Of a DNA stretch of 64,000 nucleotides, positions 22,156 to 32,597 are shown one piece after another. The position numbers and the translations under genes were made by a program. The stretch is taken from contig JAGMVK010000026.1 of the NCBI GenBank assembly GCA_020747065.1, forward strand, positions 558,001 through 622,000, written 5' to 3'. The stretch's first letter is position 1. Every line of letters starts with the position of its first letter. The notes beneath the pieces are model-generated. The model saw only the letters and a program-made list of their open reading frames with translations, ran no database searches and was not told the DNA's origin. The stretch is from Cadophora sp. MPI-SDFR-AT-0126 (taxonomy: Eukaryota; Ascomycota; Leotiomycetes; Helotiales; Ploettnerulaceae).

Positions 22156-23045
22156 ATGTCAAAAGGAACTGCCGAAGACGCGATCACAGAGGAGGAAATA
22201 GCAGGCACGGTACCTTCAGCCTCGTCAGCCTCGCCGCGGAACGCATGTATACACCCCCTCACTCCTCTTTCCCATTCTCTACTAACCATGAATCAGTTTC
22301 AGCCCTGATGAACAAACGAAAAGCTTCACCTTCCTCTCCCTCAACCTCCAAAAAACCCTACAATAAAAACGCCTTTGATCGACGCGATGGTCTAGGAGCT
22401 TACATCGATCACCCCGAAAAATACGACTCCTCGCGCATAATCTTTTACGACGATAATTTTGTCGCAATCAACGATCTATACCCCAAGTCGAGCGTGCACG
22501 CGCTGTTGCTCCCTCGATCCAAGAAACACACTCTACAGCATCCCTTCGACGCCTTCGAGGACGCAGAATTTCTAGCTAGCGTACAGGAACAGGCTACCAA
22601 GCTAAGAGATATAATTGGCAAGGAACTACAGCGTCGATACGGCAAATATTCCAAGCAGGACATACCCCGAGAAAAAGTCTTGAATGGCGAGGTGGAGATT
22701 GATAGAGCGGAGGATATGCCAGCAGGCAGGGATTGGAATAAGGATGTCAAGGTCGGCATCCATGCCCACCCTAGTATGAACCATCTACACATCCACGTTC
22801 TGAGCGTAGATCGGTACTCGGAGTGCCTGAAACATAGGAAGCATTACAATAGCTTTGCTACGCCTTTCTTTGTTGAGCTGGAGGATTTCCCGTTGGCGGT
22901 GGATGATGTGAGGAGGCATCCGGGAAAGGAGGGTTATTTAAACAGTGTTATGTTGTGTTGGAGGTGCGGGATGAACTTTGGGAATAGGTTTACGAGGTTG
23001 AAGGAGCATTTGAAGGAAGAATTTGATGCTTGGAAGAGGGAGTAA
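22156..23045 (+). CDS. hnt3: Aprataxin-like HIT-domain/zinc-finger nucleotide hydrolase
   Basis: Aprataxin removes 5'-AMP from DNA ends left by abortive ligation, in the nucleus. Exon 1 starts at the ATG at 22156 (MSKGTAEDAITEEE) and ends at 22246. A 56-bp intron (GTATAC donor, CTAAC branch site, TTTCAG acceptor at 22302) leads to exon 2, 22303-23045, giving 277 aa. The HIT domain spans about residues 50-210 and carries the histidine triad in HPSMNHLHIHVLS. A C-terminal zinc finger, CWRCGMNFGNRFTRLKEHLKEE, is diagnostic of the Hnt3/aprataxin branch; its last ligand looks like Glu rather than His. There is no FHA domain, as usual in fungi. An alternative start at the MNKRKAS Met after the intron is possible. 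Confidence 0.9.
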
Positions 23046-23537
23046 GGATAGGATACTTTAGGGCGTATGGGCGAAAACAGTGGGAGCATTGGATCTGGTG
23101 TGAGACAAGTCAATGGTAGATGTTTAGTGTAAGAAACCACCAGGCCCATATTTGGACTGCGACACGTCGGGCAATTACGTAGGACAAATTTCTGTGGCAG
23201 TTTCCAGGTCTTTCATGATAAATGTCACTGACTCGTGTCCCCGGATTATGTTTAATTGCATGACTCGGGCGCGGAAATATGGCCGAACGTGCTGTTCTGG
23301 TTCTTTTGATTGGTGCCCTGGCGATTGGAAACTGCAGAATGACCATCATGTGCATGCGAGACCGAGACCCTGACAAGTCGTCTGACCCCTCCAACTCACC
23401 TGTTCCCCACAACAACGACATCTTCCCCGGAATTCCTTCTCTCATCTTCTTACTAGACCATTGTTCAGACTGCTTATCATGATCACGTAGCATTTGCATT
23501 TGCATTTATATCAGCATCCAGCATTTATTTCAACATC

Positions 23538-26391
23538 ATGCACTTCTCTTATCAAGCTCTTCTCCCCACGCTCTCCCTTGCTGGATCCATCGTGGAAGCT
23601 TCCAAGTACGATGGCCCAGACTACAAGTCCCTACCTCTAGATACCATCTTTCCCGGCCCCTGGGAAAGTAACATCCGCGCTCCTTTCAACAAATCATATA
23701 TCACGCCAATGAAGATATTTGACTTTGAGGGTGCGGTTTCGGGCGCGGAGGCCGTTTTGCAAGACGTAGAGACTGAGGGCATAAGTTGGGTGATCAGCCC
23801 TGGAGGTTTGATTACTTTTGAATTCGCAGAGAACATCGCGGGCAAGTAAGTGTTGCAGATGATGAGACAGAAAGCTGGCTCTGCTGACAGGATCCAGGGT
23901 CTGTTTTGAAGTTGAAGGAATTAAGAACGATCCCTACCTTGTCCTCGCATACTCCGAATCGCCCTTCTTCACGGGTCGCGAATGTGACGCAACTGGTGAC
24001 GCGCAGGCACGCGATCTCCCTCTAGCATTGTCAATAAATAAAACGGGGATAAATTGTGTAGGAGGAGGGTATACGAGGGGCGCGTTTAAGTACCTGACGG
24101 TCTTCATCCCCGAGACGGACATCCCTACTGAGGGCGGATATCTGTGGCATGATGGACATTCGGCGCCGAATAGAGAACATATTGCTGTACGGAAACAATC
24201 TTGGTACGAAAGAATTGGACAGCATCACTTAGGATGGAGCTCTCCTCCCAAGAACGACACATCGAAAGAGCCTGCTGTTGCTATTTCGAAACTTTGGGTC
24301 AACTGCACTGCCTTCCCCTCGAATCCGAATGGACGTGCATATACTGGATATTTCGACAGTTCGTCTTCAATGCTGAATCGCGTCTGGTATGCGGGTGCTT
24401 GGACACTACAGCTTTCGACGCTGGATCCGACTGAAGGAGGATCGCTGATAGACTTCAATCGGTTCTTTGATCACAATACTGCCCCGCGCGGAGCATGGTA
24501 TTCGAATTATACTATTGCACATGGGAGAACTGTGACTACGGATGGAGCCAAGAGGGACCGCATGGTCTGGCCTGGAGATATGACCATTGCTGTTCCTGGA
24601 ATAGCTGTTTCTACTTATGACATGTTGGCTGTGAGGAATGCGTTAGATATTATCTATGAACGACAATATTCTGATGGATCTATGCCATATGCTGGACCGC
24701 CTATGGGCGCTTTTGGAGAGTTTAGTGATACATATCATCTCCACACTTTGATCGGTACTTACGAGTACGTTCTGTACTCTGGCGACCTGGAGTGGCTGAA
24801 GCCGAAATGGAACGCCTACCTCCGGGCACTTGTTATTAGCATCAATAAGGTCGATGAGACTGGACTACTTCATGTGTCCTCTACCAATGACTGGATTCGG
24901 CCAGGTATGACGGGACATAATGTCGAGGCATCAGCCATCCTCTATGAGGTGCTTGGAAACAGCATCAAACTCGCCAAATGGATTGGCAAGAGCACTTCAT
25001 CAAACGGCGAGCCTTGGTCAATCACGCGTGCCAGAATTCAACATGGCATCTCTTCGATCCTGTACTGTGAACAGGATGGTCTCTTTGCCGACAATCTTGG
25101 CCGACGCGGCTGCAGTGGCCCCGAAAAAGTCCTGCCGCAAGACGGGAACAGCTGGGTTCTGATGTCGAATGTCTACACCTCTAATTCCGTTGCGTTCAAT
25201 GTCTCCCAGAACTTACGGAAACGTTGGATCAAGTACGGTGCACCAGCCGTGGAATTTCCGAATGTCATCTCTCCATTCGCATCATCTTTTGAATTGTTAG
25301 CTCACAGCGCAGCGAATAATAATGATGCTGCGGTAGAGCTGATCGAGCTGATGTGGGGATACATGCTCGATGGCCCAGGAATGACCAATTCCACACTCCT
25401 AGAAGGCTACAGAACCGACGGCTACGTCCACTACCCCGCCTACTGGTCTCCAGCGCGCAATTCCCACGCTCACGGATGGGCCGCTGGCCCTACCACCGTC
25501 CTCATGCAAGGAATTCTAGGCATCAAACTTCTCACCCCTCTTGGAACGACATGGGAGATTGCACCCCAGCTCACCAAGTGGCTGAGCTACGCTCAAGGAG
25601 GCTTCGCCACCAAACTAGGCAAATTCGAAGTTTCCGTCTCTCTGATGCACAGTCTTAGCACTGGCCGTAAAGTCGAAGCTCTGAAGGTCACCTATCCAGC
25701 AGGTACAGCAGGCCTCGTGAAATGGGGCGGCAAAGCTCAGATGCGCACAGAAGACATGAGCACGAGTTTGAGCGTTTACAGATACTTGGATATCTTGACC
25801 AAGGCTGATGAGGAGTGGCAGACGTGGAGTGTAGACGACCTGGAAGATTTCGTCAAGGATGATACGTGGGTTAAGCCACCTGTTGAGGAGAGGCCCGAAG
25901 GTGTAGTGGATTGGAAGGCGTTAGAAGAGAACTATATCCTGGCTGAAAAGAGATTCAAGCCTGCTGCGAAGATGAACATGGGACAGATGGACGATTGGCG
26001 TCCCGACCTTCTCGTGGTGAAACCGCAAAGGTCGGCGGCACATGTCGAAAATGACCTCAAGTCATCTGACGAGTTGAGTGCTTCCGGTCTGGAACATTAC
26101 AAGACAGCTCTCAGGAGCCTGGAGGATGCGAATAAGGCGCGCTTGAAGGAAGAACGTCTGCGCCAAAATCGCGAGCCGATGTTCCAGGAAAATCCGCATC
26201 TGCGCGAGGTTTTGAGGACCATGGATCTGGCAGAGGGTGCTGAGAAGGATGCTGCGACCTCAGGGCTGAATGAGGAGGAGCAGGAAAAGACTGCGGGACC
26301 AGACGGCTTTAATGGTGCATTTGATGCCGTTTCTGAAGGACAATCGGACGAGATGGATGATAGCTGGCGTGGGCCGAGAGTAGATCTGTAG
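23538..26391 (+). CDS. Secreted GH78-like alpha-L-rhamnosidase with a long charged C-terminal tail
   Basis: Predicted to release rhamnose from plant polysaccharides or glycosides. The ATG at 23538 opens a signal peptide (MHFSYQALLPTLSLAGSIVEA). Exon 1 ends at 23845; a 52-bp intron (GTAAGT, CTGAC branch, acceptor at 23897) joins 23898-26391, giving 933 aa. The catalytic six-hairpin region includes VWYAGAWTLQLST, DRMVWPGDM, YSDGSMPYAGPP and HAHGWAAGPT, in the order expected for rhamnosidases. The substrate is not proven. The domain ends near residue 735; the remaining roughly 195 residues are polar, with coiled-coil-like KARLKEERLRQNREP and acidic segments, not usual for a secreted hydrolase. 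Possible explanations are a fused neighbouring gene or a lineage-specific tail. Confidence 0.8.
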
Positions 26392-27101
26392 GGGTCGATG
26401 CTGAATGACCGGATACTGGATAACATGAATGAACGAAACATGAATGAACGAACCTCGAAAGAATTTTTTTCTTATTTCGTCATCGAAGATATACAGGAGA
26501 CTTGGAGGGGAAATACCAAAGGATGAAGTCCGAATGAACGTCTATGACTGGCATGTTCAAGTAGGACCAAAGGGGTCAGGTAAGCACGCACAAAAAAACA
26601 TCGACTTGACCTATGTCCATTATTTTAGACACTTCATCTACCACCTTGATGCGTCTGTCTGCAAATCAAAGACGTTCGAAGGAGAAGTCAATTGGCGTTT
26701 TGGTCGTAATGTTTCAACAATGGGAGGCTTCAGGTCAACTGGGCAGGGATGACTGGCCCCACAAAAACACTATGACCTCAATTTTCGAAGTCAACATATG
26801 AGATCGTCTTGCATACCTTTCCTCAAGCTTTCGTTGTCCTCCTGATATCATGCGACCGACGATACAGGAAGATGCATCTCACACCACAATGGACACAGAC
26901 GCTTCCAAGTCTAGTTCCGCCAGTGTCCGGCACGAAAGCACAAATCAGGCCATTTCTCACACATCACCTGATTATTTGGATCTCAATATACTCATGTACC
27001 GAGCGCATTCCATTGATTCGCACAATCTATTTTTGATCCCTCGAGCCCATATAATGACACAGGCCCGCCCACTTCCCGACCAAGCGTATGCAACAAAGTA
27101 A
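26392..27101. other. Intergenic, with an upstream frame abutting the fumarate reductase start
   Basis: An open frame of 83 codons starts at 26850 (ATG) and its TAA (27099-27101) touches the ATG of the next gene. It shows no domain and is probably 5' leader, possibly an upstream ORF. Confidence 0.35.
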
Positions 27102-28667
27102 ATGAGTCGCAGACGCATCCTCCTCATCCTCACCATCTCGCTCATCATCGCCCTCTCCTCTATGCTCTGGCGCCATCTCACCGCCTCAGTCCCCCAGATC
27201 ACCAAACTAACCATGTCCACCACCACATCCGCGTCAGTCACAGCAAAATCAAGAAAGAGCGCTATTGTAGTCGGCTCCGGCCTCGCCGGTCTCAGCGCTT
27301 CCTCACAACTCCTCTCCCACGGTCTCACCGTCCACCTCCTTGAGCGCTCTCAAAAACCAGGTGGAAACTCCGTCAAAGCCTCCTCCGGCATCAATGGGGC
27401 TCCTACGCGCTACCAGTTCCAATCTATTCCAGACACAGCGTTCTACTCTGACACGGTGAAATCAGCTGGCAAGACACTATTTTCCACGAGGACAAAGGAG
27501 CGAGAGGAGTTGATCTCTACGTTGACAAATTCGAGTCGGGATGCGATTGTGTGGCTTGTTGATGAAAAGGCTGTCGATTTGAGTGTTGTTGCGCAGCTGG
27601 GGGGTCATAGTGTGCCGAGGACGCATCGGGGAAAGGGGAAGACACCACCGGGTGCGAGTATTGTGTTTACGTTACTCAATGCGTTGAAAGAGAATGAGAA
27701 TTTCCATCTTGAGACAGGGTGTACGGTTATAAGAGTTTTGAAAACGGGAAATGTTGTTGAGGGCGTAGAGTACACTTCTGGAGAAGAAGATGGCGAGAAG
27801 GTGCTGAACGGGCCGGTTATCTTCGCCAGTGGTGGGTTTGGCGGCGATGCAAATGGCATGCTGGCTACATTTCGTCCAGATCTCGCTGGATACCCATCAA
27901 CGAATGAGCCTAGACCTGGGTCACAAACTCTACTCACGCATATCGGCGCCCAGCTCCTGGACATGGAACAAGTACAGGTACACCCCACATCTTTCGTCGA
28001 TCCCAACGATGTCGCCAACCCGGTGAAATTCCTCGCTGCGGAACTCCTGCGTGGTGAAGGTGGATTGTTGCTGAACTCCAAGGGGAACAGATTCGTGAAC
28101 GAGATGGAGACGAGGAAGGTGGTTACGAAGGCTATCACTGCTTTACCGGAAGCTGATGGGGATGGGGAGAACAAAGGCCCAAGACAATGGGATGTCAAAC
28201 TTGTGCTGGATGAGGGTGTTTATGCGAACGCGAGTTCGCATGTCGATTTCTATGTCTGGAAAGGTCTCATGCGCAGAACCACCATCTCAGACCTCGGATC
28301 CAATGCACTAGATACGATCAAAGACTTTGCCGCTGCTGCAGCTGGGAAGACGATCGATCCCCTTGGTAGACAATCATTCGGAAAATGGACTTTGATGGAC
28401 CCCAAGCCGGAAAGCGTCGTATATATTGGACGCGTTACGCCAGCGGTGCACTTCACCATGGGAGGTGTGATTATTAATGAGAGGGCGGAGGTGCTGGGTC
28501 CTGATGGTCAGAAAATTGAGGGACTGTGGGCGGCCGGCGAGGTGACGGGGGGAGTACATGGTGAGAACAGGCTTGGAGGCAGTAGTCTGTTGGAGTGTGT
28601 TGTTTTTGGTAGGATTGCTGGGGACGAAGTCGCGAGGTACTCAAAAAGTGCAGAGGACAAGGAATAA
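27102..28667 (+). CDS. frd1: Soluble fumarate reductase (Osm1/Frd1 type flavoprotein)
   Basis: Reduces fumarate to succinate using FADH2/FMNH2, supporting redox balance in low oxygen and oxidative folding in yeast. Single exon, 521 aa. Residues 54-70 hold the FAD-binding Rossmann motif AIVVGSGLAGLSAS followed by GGNSVKASSGING. Active-site and C-terminal FAD motifs follow: LGGHSVPRTHRGKG, VQVHPTSFVDP, HFTMGGVIIN and GEVTGGVHGENRLGGSSLLE. The first 30 residues are a basic then hydrophobic segment (RRRILLILTISLIIALSS), a signal anchor for ER or mitochondria. A second in-frame ATG at 27213 (MSTTTSA) would give a form without it, as in yeast Osm1. No cytochrome b5 domain is present. Confidence 0.9.
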   Translation: MSRRRILLILTISLIIALSSMLWRHLTASVPQITKLTMSTTTSASVTAKSRKSAIVVGSGLAGLSASSQLLSHGLTVHLLERSQKPGGNSVKASSGINGAPTRYQFQSIPDTAFYSDTVKSAGKTLFSTRTKEREELISTLTNSSRDAIVWLVDEKAVDLSVVAQLGGHSVPRTHRGKGKTPPGASIVFTLLNALKENENFHLETGCTVIRVLKTGNVVEGVEYTSGEEDGEKVLNGPVIFASGGFGGDANGMLATFRPDLAGYPSTNEPRPGSQTLLTHIGAQLLDMEQVQVHPTSFVDPNDVANPVKFLAAELLRGEGGLLLNSKGNRFVNEMETRKVVTKAITALPEADGDGENKGPRQWDVKLVLDEGVYANASSHVDFYVWKGLMRRTTISDLGSNALDTIKDFAAAAAGKTIDPLGRQSFGKWTLMDPKPESVVYIGRVTPAVHFTMGGVIINERAEVLGPDGQKIEGLWAAGEVTGGVHGENRLGGSSLLECVVFGRIAGDEVARYSKSAEDKE

Positions 28668-28710
28668 GCAATAAATCCCTAAGTCTTGAACTAGGAAGCA
28701 GCTCTCTAGG

Positions 28711-29169
28711 TCAAAGAAGTCGTATGATCTTTGTTGGTCGCTGCTCAGAGTTCTCATGCTCAGCGATCTCTTGTGTTGGTCTTTTCTGCCCTGTCGTCGT
28801 TGTGTCGTTATGTATTTTAATCCCGTTTTCGTCTGCGGTGTGGAGCAGCTGGGCCCTTAAAGGGGAAGTTGGTTCTCCTGCATTTGCAACATCTGGTGAT
28901 CGGCGAAGCACAATAACCTTCGAGCTTTCTTGGCATAACACTTGGTGTCGCCCCGAAGCACGATCAAACTCACTGACAACATGCCCTTTATCCTCCTTGA
29001 GACAGGCTGGATGAGTGTCAAAATGCCTGTTGCAGCTGCCGGGTGCCGAGAAGTCTTTCGGGCAAACACGGCATTTGTATCGAGGCTCGCCGGTGCTACT
29101 TGACTGTCCCTCTAGGAAGATGGATTGGTTGGAGGTCTTTCGACGTAAGGGGTTTACTGAGAGACGCAG
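28711..29169 (-). CDS. Small C2H2 zinc-finger protein (5' end unresolved)
   Basis: The frame is open from a likely AAAGCAG splice acceptor at about 29170 to the stop at 28711. It contains one clear C2H2 finger, CRVCPKDFSAPGSCNRHFDTH, then a linker and a basic/Thr-rich tail (TTTTGQKRPTQE; RPTKIIRLL). Family: classical fungal C2H2, probably nuclear. No Met is available in this segment, so an upstream exon must exist. An ATG in the same frame near 29247 is separated from it by a TGA at about 29181, which could fall in an intron with CTGAC branch sites. Function unknown. Convergent with the fumarate reductase gene, 43 bp apart. Confidence 0.45.
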   Translation of the reverse strand: MRLSVNPLRRKTSNQSIFLEGQSSSTGEPRYKCRVCPKDFSAPGSCNRHFDTHPACLKEDKGHVVSEFDRASGRHQVLCQESSKVIVLRRSPDVANAGEPTSPLRAQLLHTADENGIKIHNDTTTTGQKRPTQEIAEHENSEQRPTKIIRLL

Positions 29170-29692
29170 CTGCTTTATCAGTCAGGCAGTGGTAGTCAGT
29201 AGAAGTTCTAACGGCCCTTTGGCTATGTTCCCAGGGCTTCTCTTCATAACGGACTTTTGGTTCCAGGTCAGTGTGCTCAGAAGCAGCAAACAATTTTACT
29301 TTCCATTTTTGAGAGCAAAGGTCAATGAAAAAGCAAATTGTGATCAGATACCAAGATCTTTATGTCTTTTGCTGAATCGTACCAGAGTCAAGCCAAGTGA
29401 TCAAGCAGGTCGAGTTAACGGATATTGGGGTTTTTCTTTCCTTCGTAAATGACACAATGTTGGAAGTTTCGGGAGTCTTTCCAATATTCAGACGTCACAA
29501 TCACGCAGATTCCAGATTCGAGGCAGCAAGCAACAAGAATTTGTATCTAATCATGATGCCTCCCATCAACACCATAGCTGCTCATTTATAATCTCCAGCC
29601 TTCTGCAATACCTCGGTGGTACATTTCCTCAACTCGCAACCCATAATTCCTTGTTTCGGAGTGTTCAACATCCGAGTATCGAAGAGTGGCGT

Positions 29693-30345
29693 CTAGGTGC
29701 TGAAGTACTTGATGCCACCCGCGAAGTCGGAATCAAGTGTAGCCTTCTGCTGCTTAGCCTTCGTCTTGATGTCGGCGCTTCCGATGGCAATCAATCGATC
29801 GGCAAGATTGTCTATAGTTCAAATGAGTTGAGTAATCTTTTGAGTGCGAAAGATTTGCATCCTGAAACTTACCTGTCAGACCCTGGAGGGTTTTGAAATC
29901 TTGCTATTGGAGGAGATGTCAGTCTCTGCAGCGATTGAACAAATGCTCGAATGTAACGCACAAGAACAACGGACTTCACGCCGTCAGCGGTGAATTGAGC
30001 TTTCTTGTTCTCAATAGCCTTGATGGAGGCCTCAATGTCTGGGATCAGACTTTGGACTGCATTACTGATCTTCGTGGAATCCGCAGACGTCAGCTGGCTG
30101 GTTGCATTGGCATCCTTTCCAGCTTGATTGATAGATTTCTCCAATGTCTGTTCGACTTGCTGAACCTTCAGGGCGTTGAGAATGCCACCGCCGTTGTAGG
30201 CGTTGGCAGATGAGGTGAGAGACTTGACATTGGTGTCGATTGTCGAGATATCAGTGAGGATCTGAGCTGCAGTCCGCTTGGTGAGGGGTGTGGTCAAGGC
30301 GGACGCCGTAGCGACGAAGAGGAGGATGTTCTTGATGGCAACCAT
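29693..30345 (-). CDS. HsbA-like hydrophobic surface-binding protein
   Basis: HsbA proteins are secreted, coat hydrophobic surfaces and recruit hydrolases (known from Aspergillus). Exons: 30345-29962, 29903-29873 and 29811-29693, with introns of 58 and 61 bp (GTGCGT..AATAG; GTAAGT..TATAG). The product is 177 aa. The N-terminus is a signal peptide (MVAIKNILLFVATASALT) and probable Kex2 site KR. The family core follows: ILTDISTIDTNVKSLTSS, then NAVQSLIPDIEASI, then GVKSVVL continuing as QDFKTLQGLTD after splicing. It ends FAGGIKYFST, with no GPI tail, so it is likely fully secreted. Without splicing the frame would stop early. Confidence 0.85.
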
Positions 30346-30442
30346 CTTTCTAATATTTTCGTTTTTTGGAATGCGTGAGAAGTGTTCAAGAGACTATAGT
30401 TGATGATATCAAGGATTTACAATCGTGCGAGACGCCTCTGAG

Positions 30443-30450
30443 CTTATATA
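30443..30450 (-). promoter_or_regulatory. TATA box of the HsbA-like gene
   Basis: TATATAAG on the minus strand, about 98 bp upstream of the ATG at 30345, is a plausible core promoter element. Confidence 0.5.
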
Positions 30451-31565
30451 CTTCTAATTGTACTTCATGATCAGTATCAATGCATTCACCATGCTCCTAG
30501 GTGCGTTAAAAGAGGGGTATATGTGGTTCGTGCGGTAGTATATGCTATAGTATTAAAACCGTCACTTTCGAACCTGGGGATCACCTCTCCAGGCCAGTGA
30601 ACTATGATGGTGTCAAAAGTTATAATCCATGATAGCAGCTAAGGTTGAATGGTACGAGTTTTCTCACCCTGCAGATTCTTTACCTCGCAATCGCGCAGTG
30701 AAGCCCCAGAATTAGGTTTACAAATGATACGGCACGCTCCCAAGCTGGGCAAAATTGCAGGAGGATGTTGAGGAAGCTTTTAGGTTTTTGGGCCGAGGCT
30801 CAATCCATTCTTTCAGATCTTGCTGATCAAAGCTAGTACTCAAGCCTGCTGCTCAAAGCGTGCATTGTAGCGTTCTTGGGCATCAACTTTTGTTGATATT
30901 TACTCGTCGACTAAATTAGGCGAGTTACGCTCGGTTAGCTCCAACTAAAATTGGTCAGTGCTATTAAAATGTGATCTGACTACCTTGGTGGCAATTTCGG
31001 TCACTGCAACTATCACCTAGCGAAAATATCACAAGCATTATGTGTGGCACATTCGCATGAGCCTCGGCGTCAATATTTATTGATCAATCCTAGCGTTACA
31101 TCCCGAGTGTCCAAATTGGGGACCCACAAGCCTCGTGATCACTTGACATGGATTAGGGCGGTTCTTTTCTTAAGTTGTTGATCACATCACTGATGGATCC
31201 AAATATCTGCCGAGGATCTGTACAACAAATCGTTTCGCAATTTGGTCTCATAGTGGACATTTCTGAGCCCCAAGGTCGGAACGCTCGGAAGCCAGCCTCG
31301 GTTGGAATTCCACACCTTAGTCGCAAGACTTGGGAGCACCCCGGTGTCTCTCTCTTGAAGCTGAATCCATGTAGAAGTTCTAAACCAGTGAAATTTGTGT
31401 GCTGAAGTTGAGTTGCCCCGCATTTGGCCGTCAAGGCCTGCGAGGGCAGCTTTTCGGACTATTCCACCTTGCGCAAATAGTAAATTCTTGTCATAACTCA
31501 GGCGATCATGCTCTGTGGAAGTTCAAGGTGTCGTTATGGCAGATGATCCCGTTTACATTGATCTA

Positions 31566-31649
31566 GGTCCTCTCCTGCTCTGGTTCCTTTCCTGCTCTAG
31601 TTCCTTTCCTGCTCTAGTTCCTTTCCTGATCGAGTTTCTTTCCTGATCG
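31566..31649. repeat. 17-bp minisatellite, five units
   Basis: Five consecutive units of the form AGTTCCTTTCCTGCTCT. The first is one base shorter, and the last two carry GATCG in place of GCTCT. Pyrimidine-rich on the plus strand. Confidence 0.85.
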
Positions 31650-32013
31650 AAATCCTCATCTCTAGCAGACTTATGATTGAAAATGAGAGTCGTGGTAATT
31701 AGGTCGGGGACAATATGGCGCTCCTGTGTGGTGAGTCTCGTGGTCAGAAGATTCCATGTGCATACTCGTCGGTCTGAACTCTTTTGCTTGGATCTGTGTT
31801 GAGTAAAGTTTCAAGCATTTCATTCCATATTTGTGAGACGATCTTTCTCAAGGAAGTTCATGTTGCTCCTTCCGGCACATACATTCAGCATTGGAAGCCA
31901 ATCTAATTGTATGAATTGAACCCAATCAATCTTCCGTATGCACAGAAACTCTTCATCAATTCCCCTTCATGTACAAAGTCCTCCATTTCCAAACTTTCGC
32001 GCCTTATCACTGC

Positions 32014-32597
32014 TTAAAAGCCGAGGGTTGAGTACTTCTTGATCGCAGCTGCGAATGCAGGATCCTTTGGTGCAGTAATGCTCGTTGCGACCTCTTGAAA
32101 CTCAGCGGGGACCTTCTCCGTTACCGCTTGCTTGAGGTCCTTGGCAGCTGCCCTATCGTCCTTCGGGATTTGCAGGATCTGCAGGACGACGGGGCTGGCG
32201 ATCAAAAGTTTGTCAAACCTTGGCTTCGCAGTCACAGTGGTGCTCAGAACGTTCTTGGCGTCTTCAACGAGAGTGCGGGCTCGAGGATGGTGGCAGCCTC
32301 CTCTTGAGAGAGTGGCTCTGAAGCTTTGGTGACAGAAGCTCCCTTTTTGAGTCAATTCGTCAAGCCTGTGGGTGCGCTGAGAATAGCTTTCATATGAACT
32401 CAGTTTGATAATTCACTCCGGCCTGATGGAGGAACTTGCAGACCAAAAGCATCACCCTTCCAAGATGCGACAGTTGTGTTCAATTTAATGGCTTTAGTAT
32501 GGCATTTTGGAGGGCTGCCGTAAATTGTTGCACCACTAGCAGCAACGCTCGTGGCAAGGAGGACAGCCGGAACTAGTGAGGAGAGCTTGAGATACAT
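32014..32597 (-). pseudogene. HsbA-like gene, probably degenerate
   Basis: The 5' part (32597-32400) encodes a signal peptide, MYLKLSSLVPAVLLATSVAAS, and a mature start with TTVASWKGDAF as in HsbA. The 3' part (about 32340-32014) encodes the HsbA helical core LKKGASVTKAS, ENAKN-like VEDAKNVLSTT, SPVVLQILQIPKDDRAAAKDL and ends AAIKKYSTLGF. The two parts are in different frames: the first closes at a TGA near 32400, and a second TGA near 32344 precedes LKKGAS. A 57-bp intron (GTTCAT..AAAAAG) could skip the second stop but not the first. I read it as a recently damaged family member; a missed intron remains possible. Confidence 0.5.

Larger units (their letters stand above)
30346..32013. other. 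Intergenic, AT-rich with a minisatellite
   Basis: No gene recognised. It holds the upstream region of the HsbA-like gene and a 17-bp tandem array at 31566-31649, annotated separately. Confidence 0.4.

Noticed and set aside
31566..31649. Regular tandem units considered as a CRISPR-like array
   Set aside because: Units are contiguous with no spacers, in a eukaryotic intergenic region.
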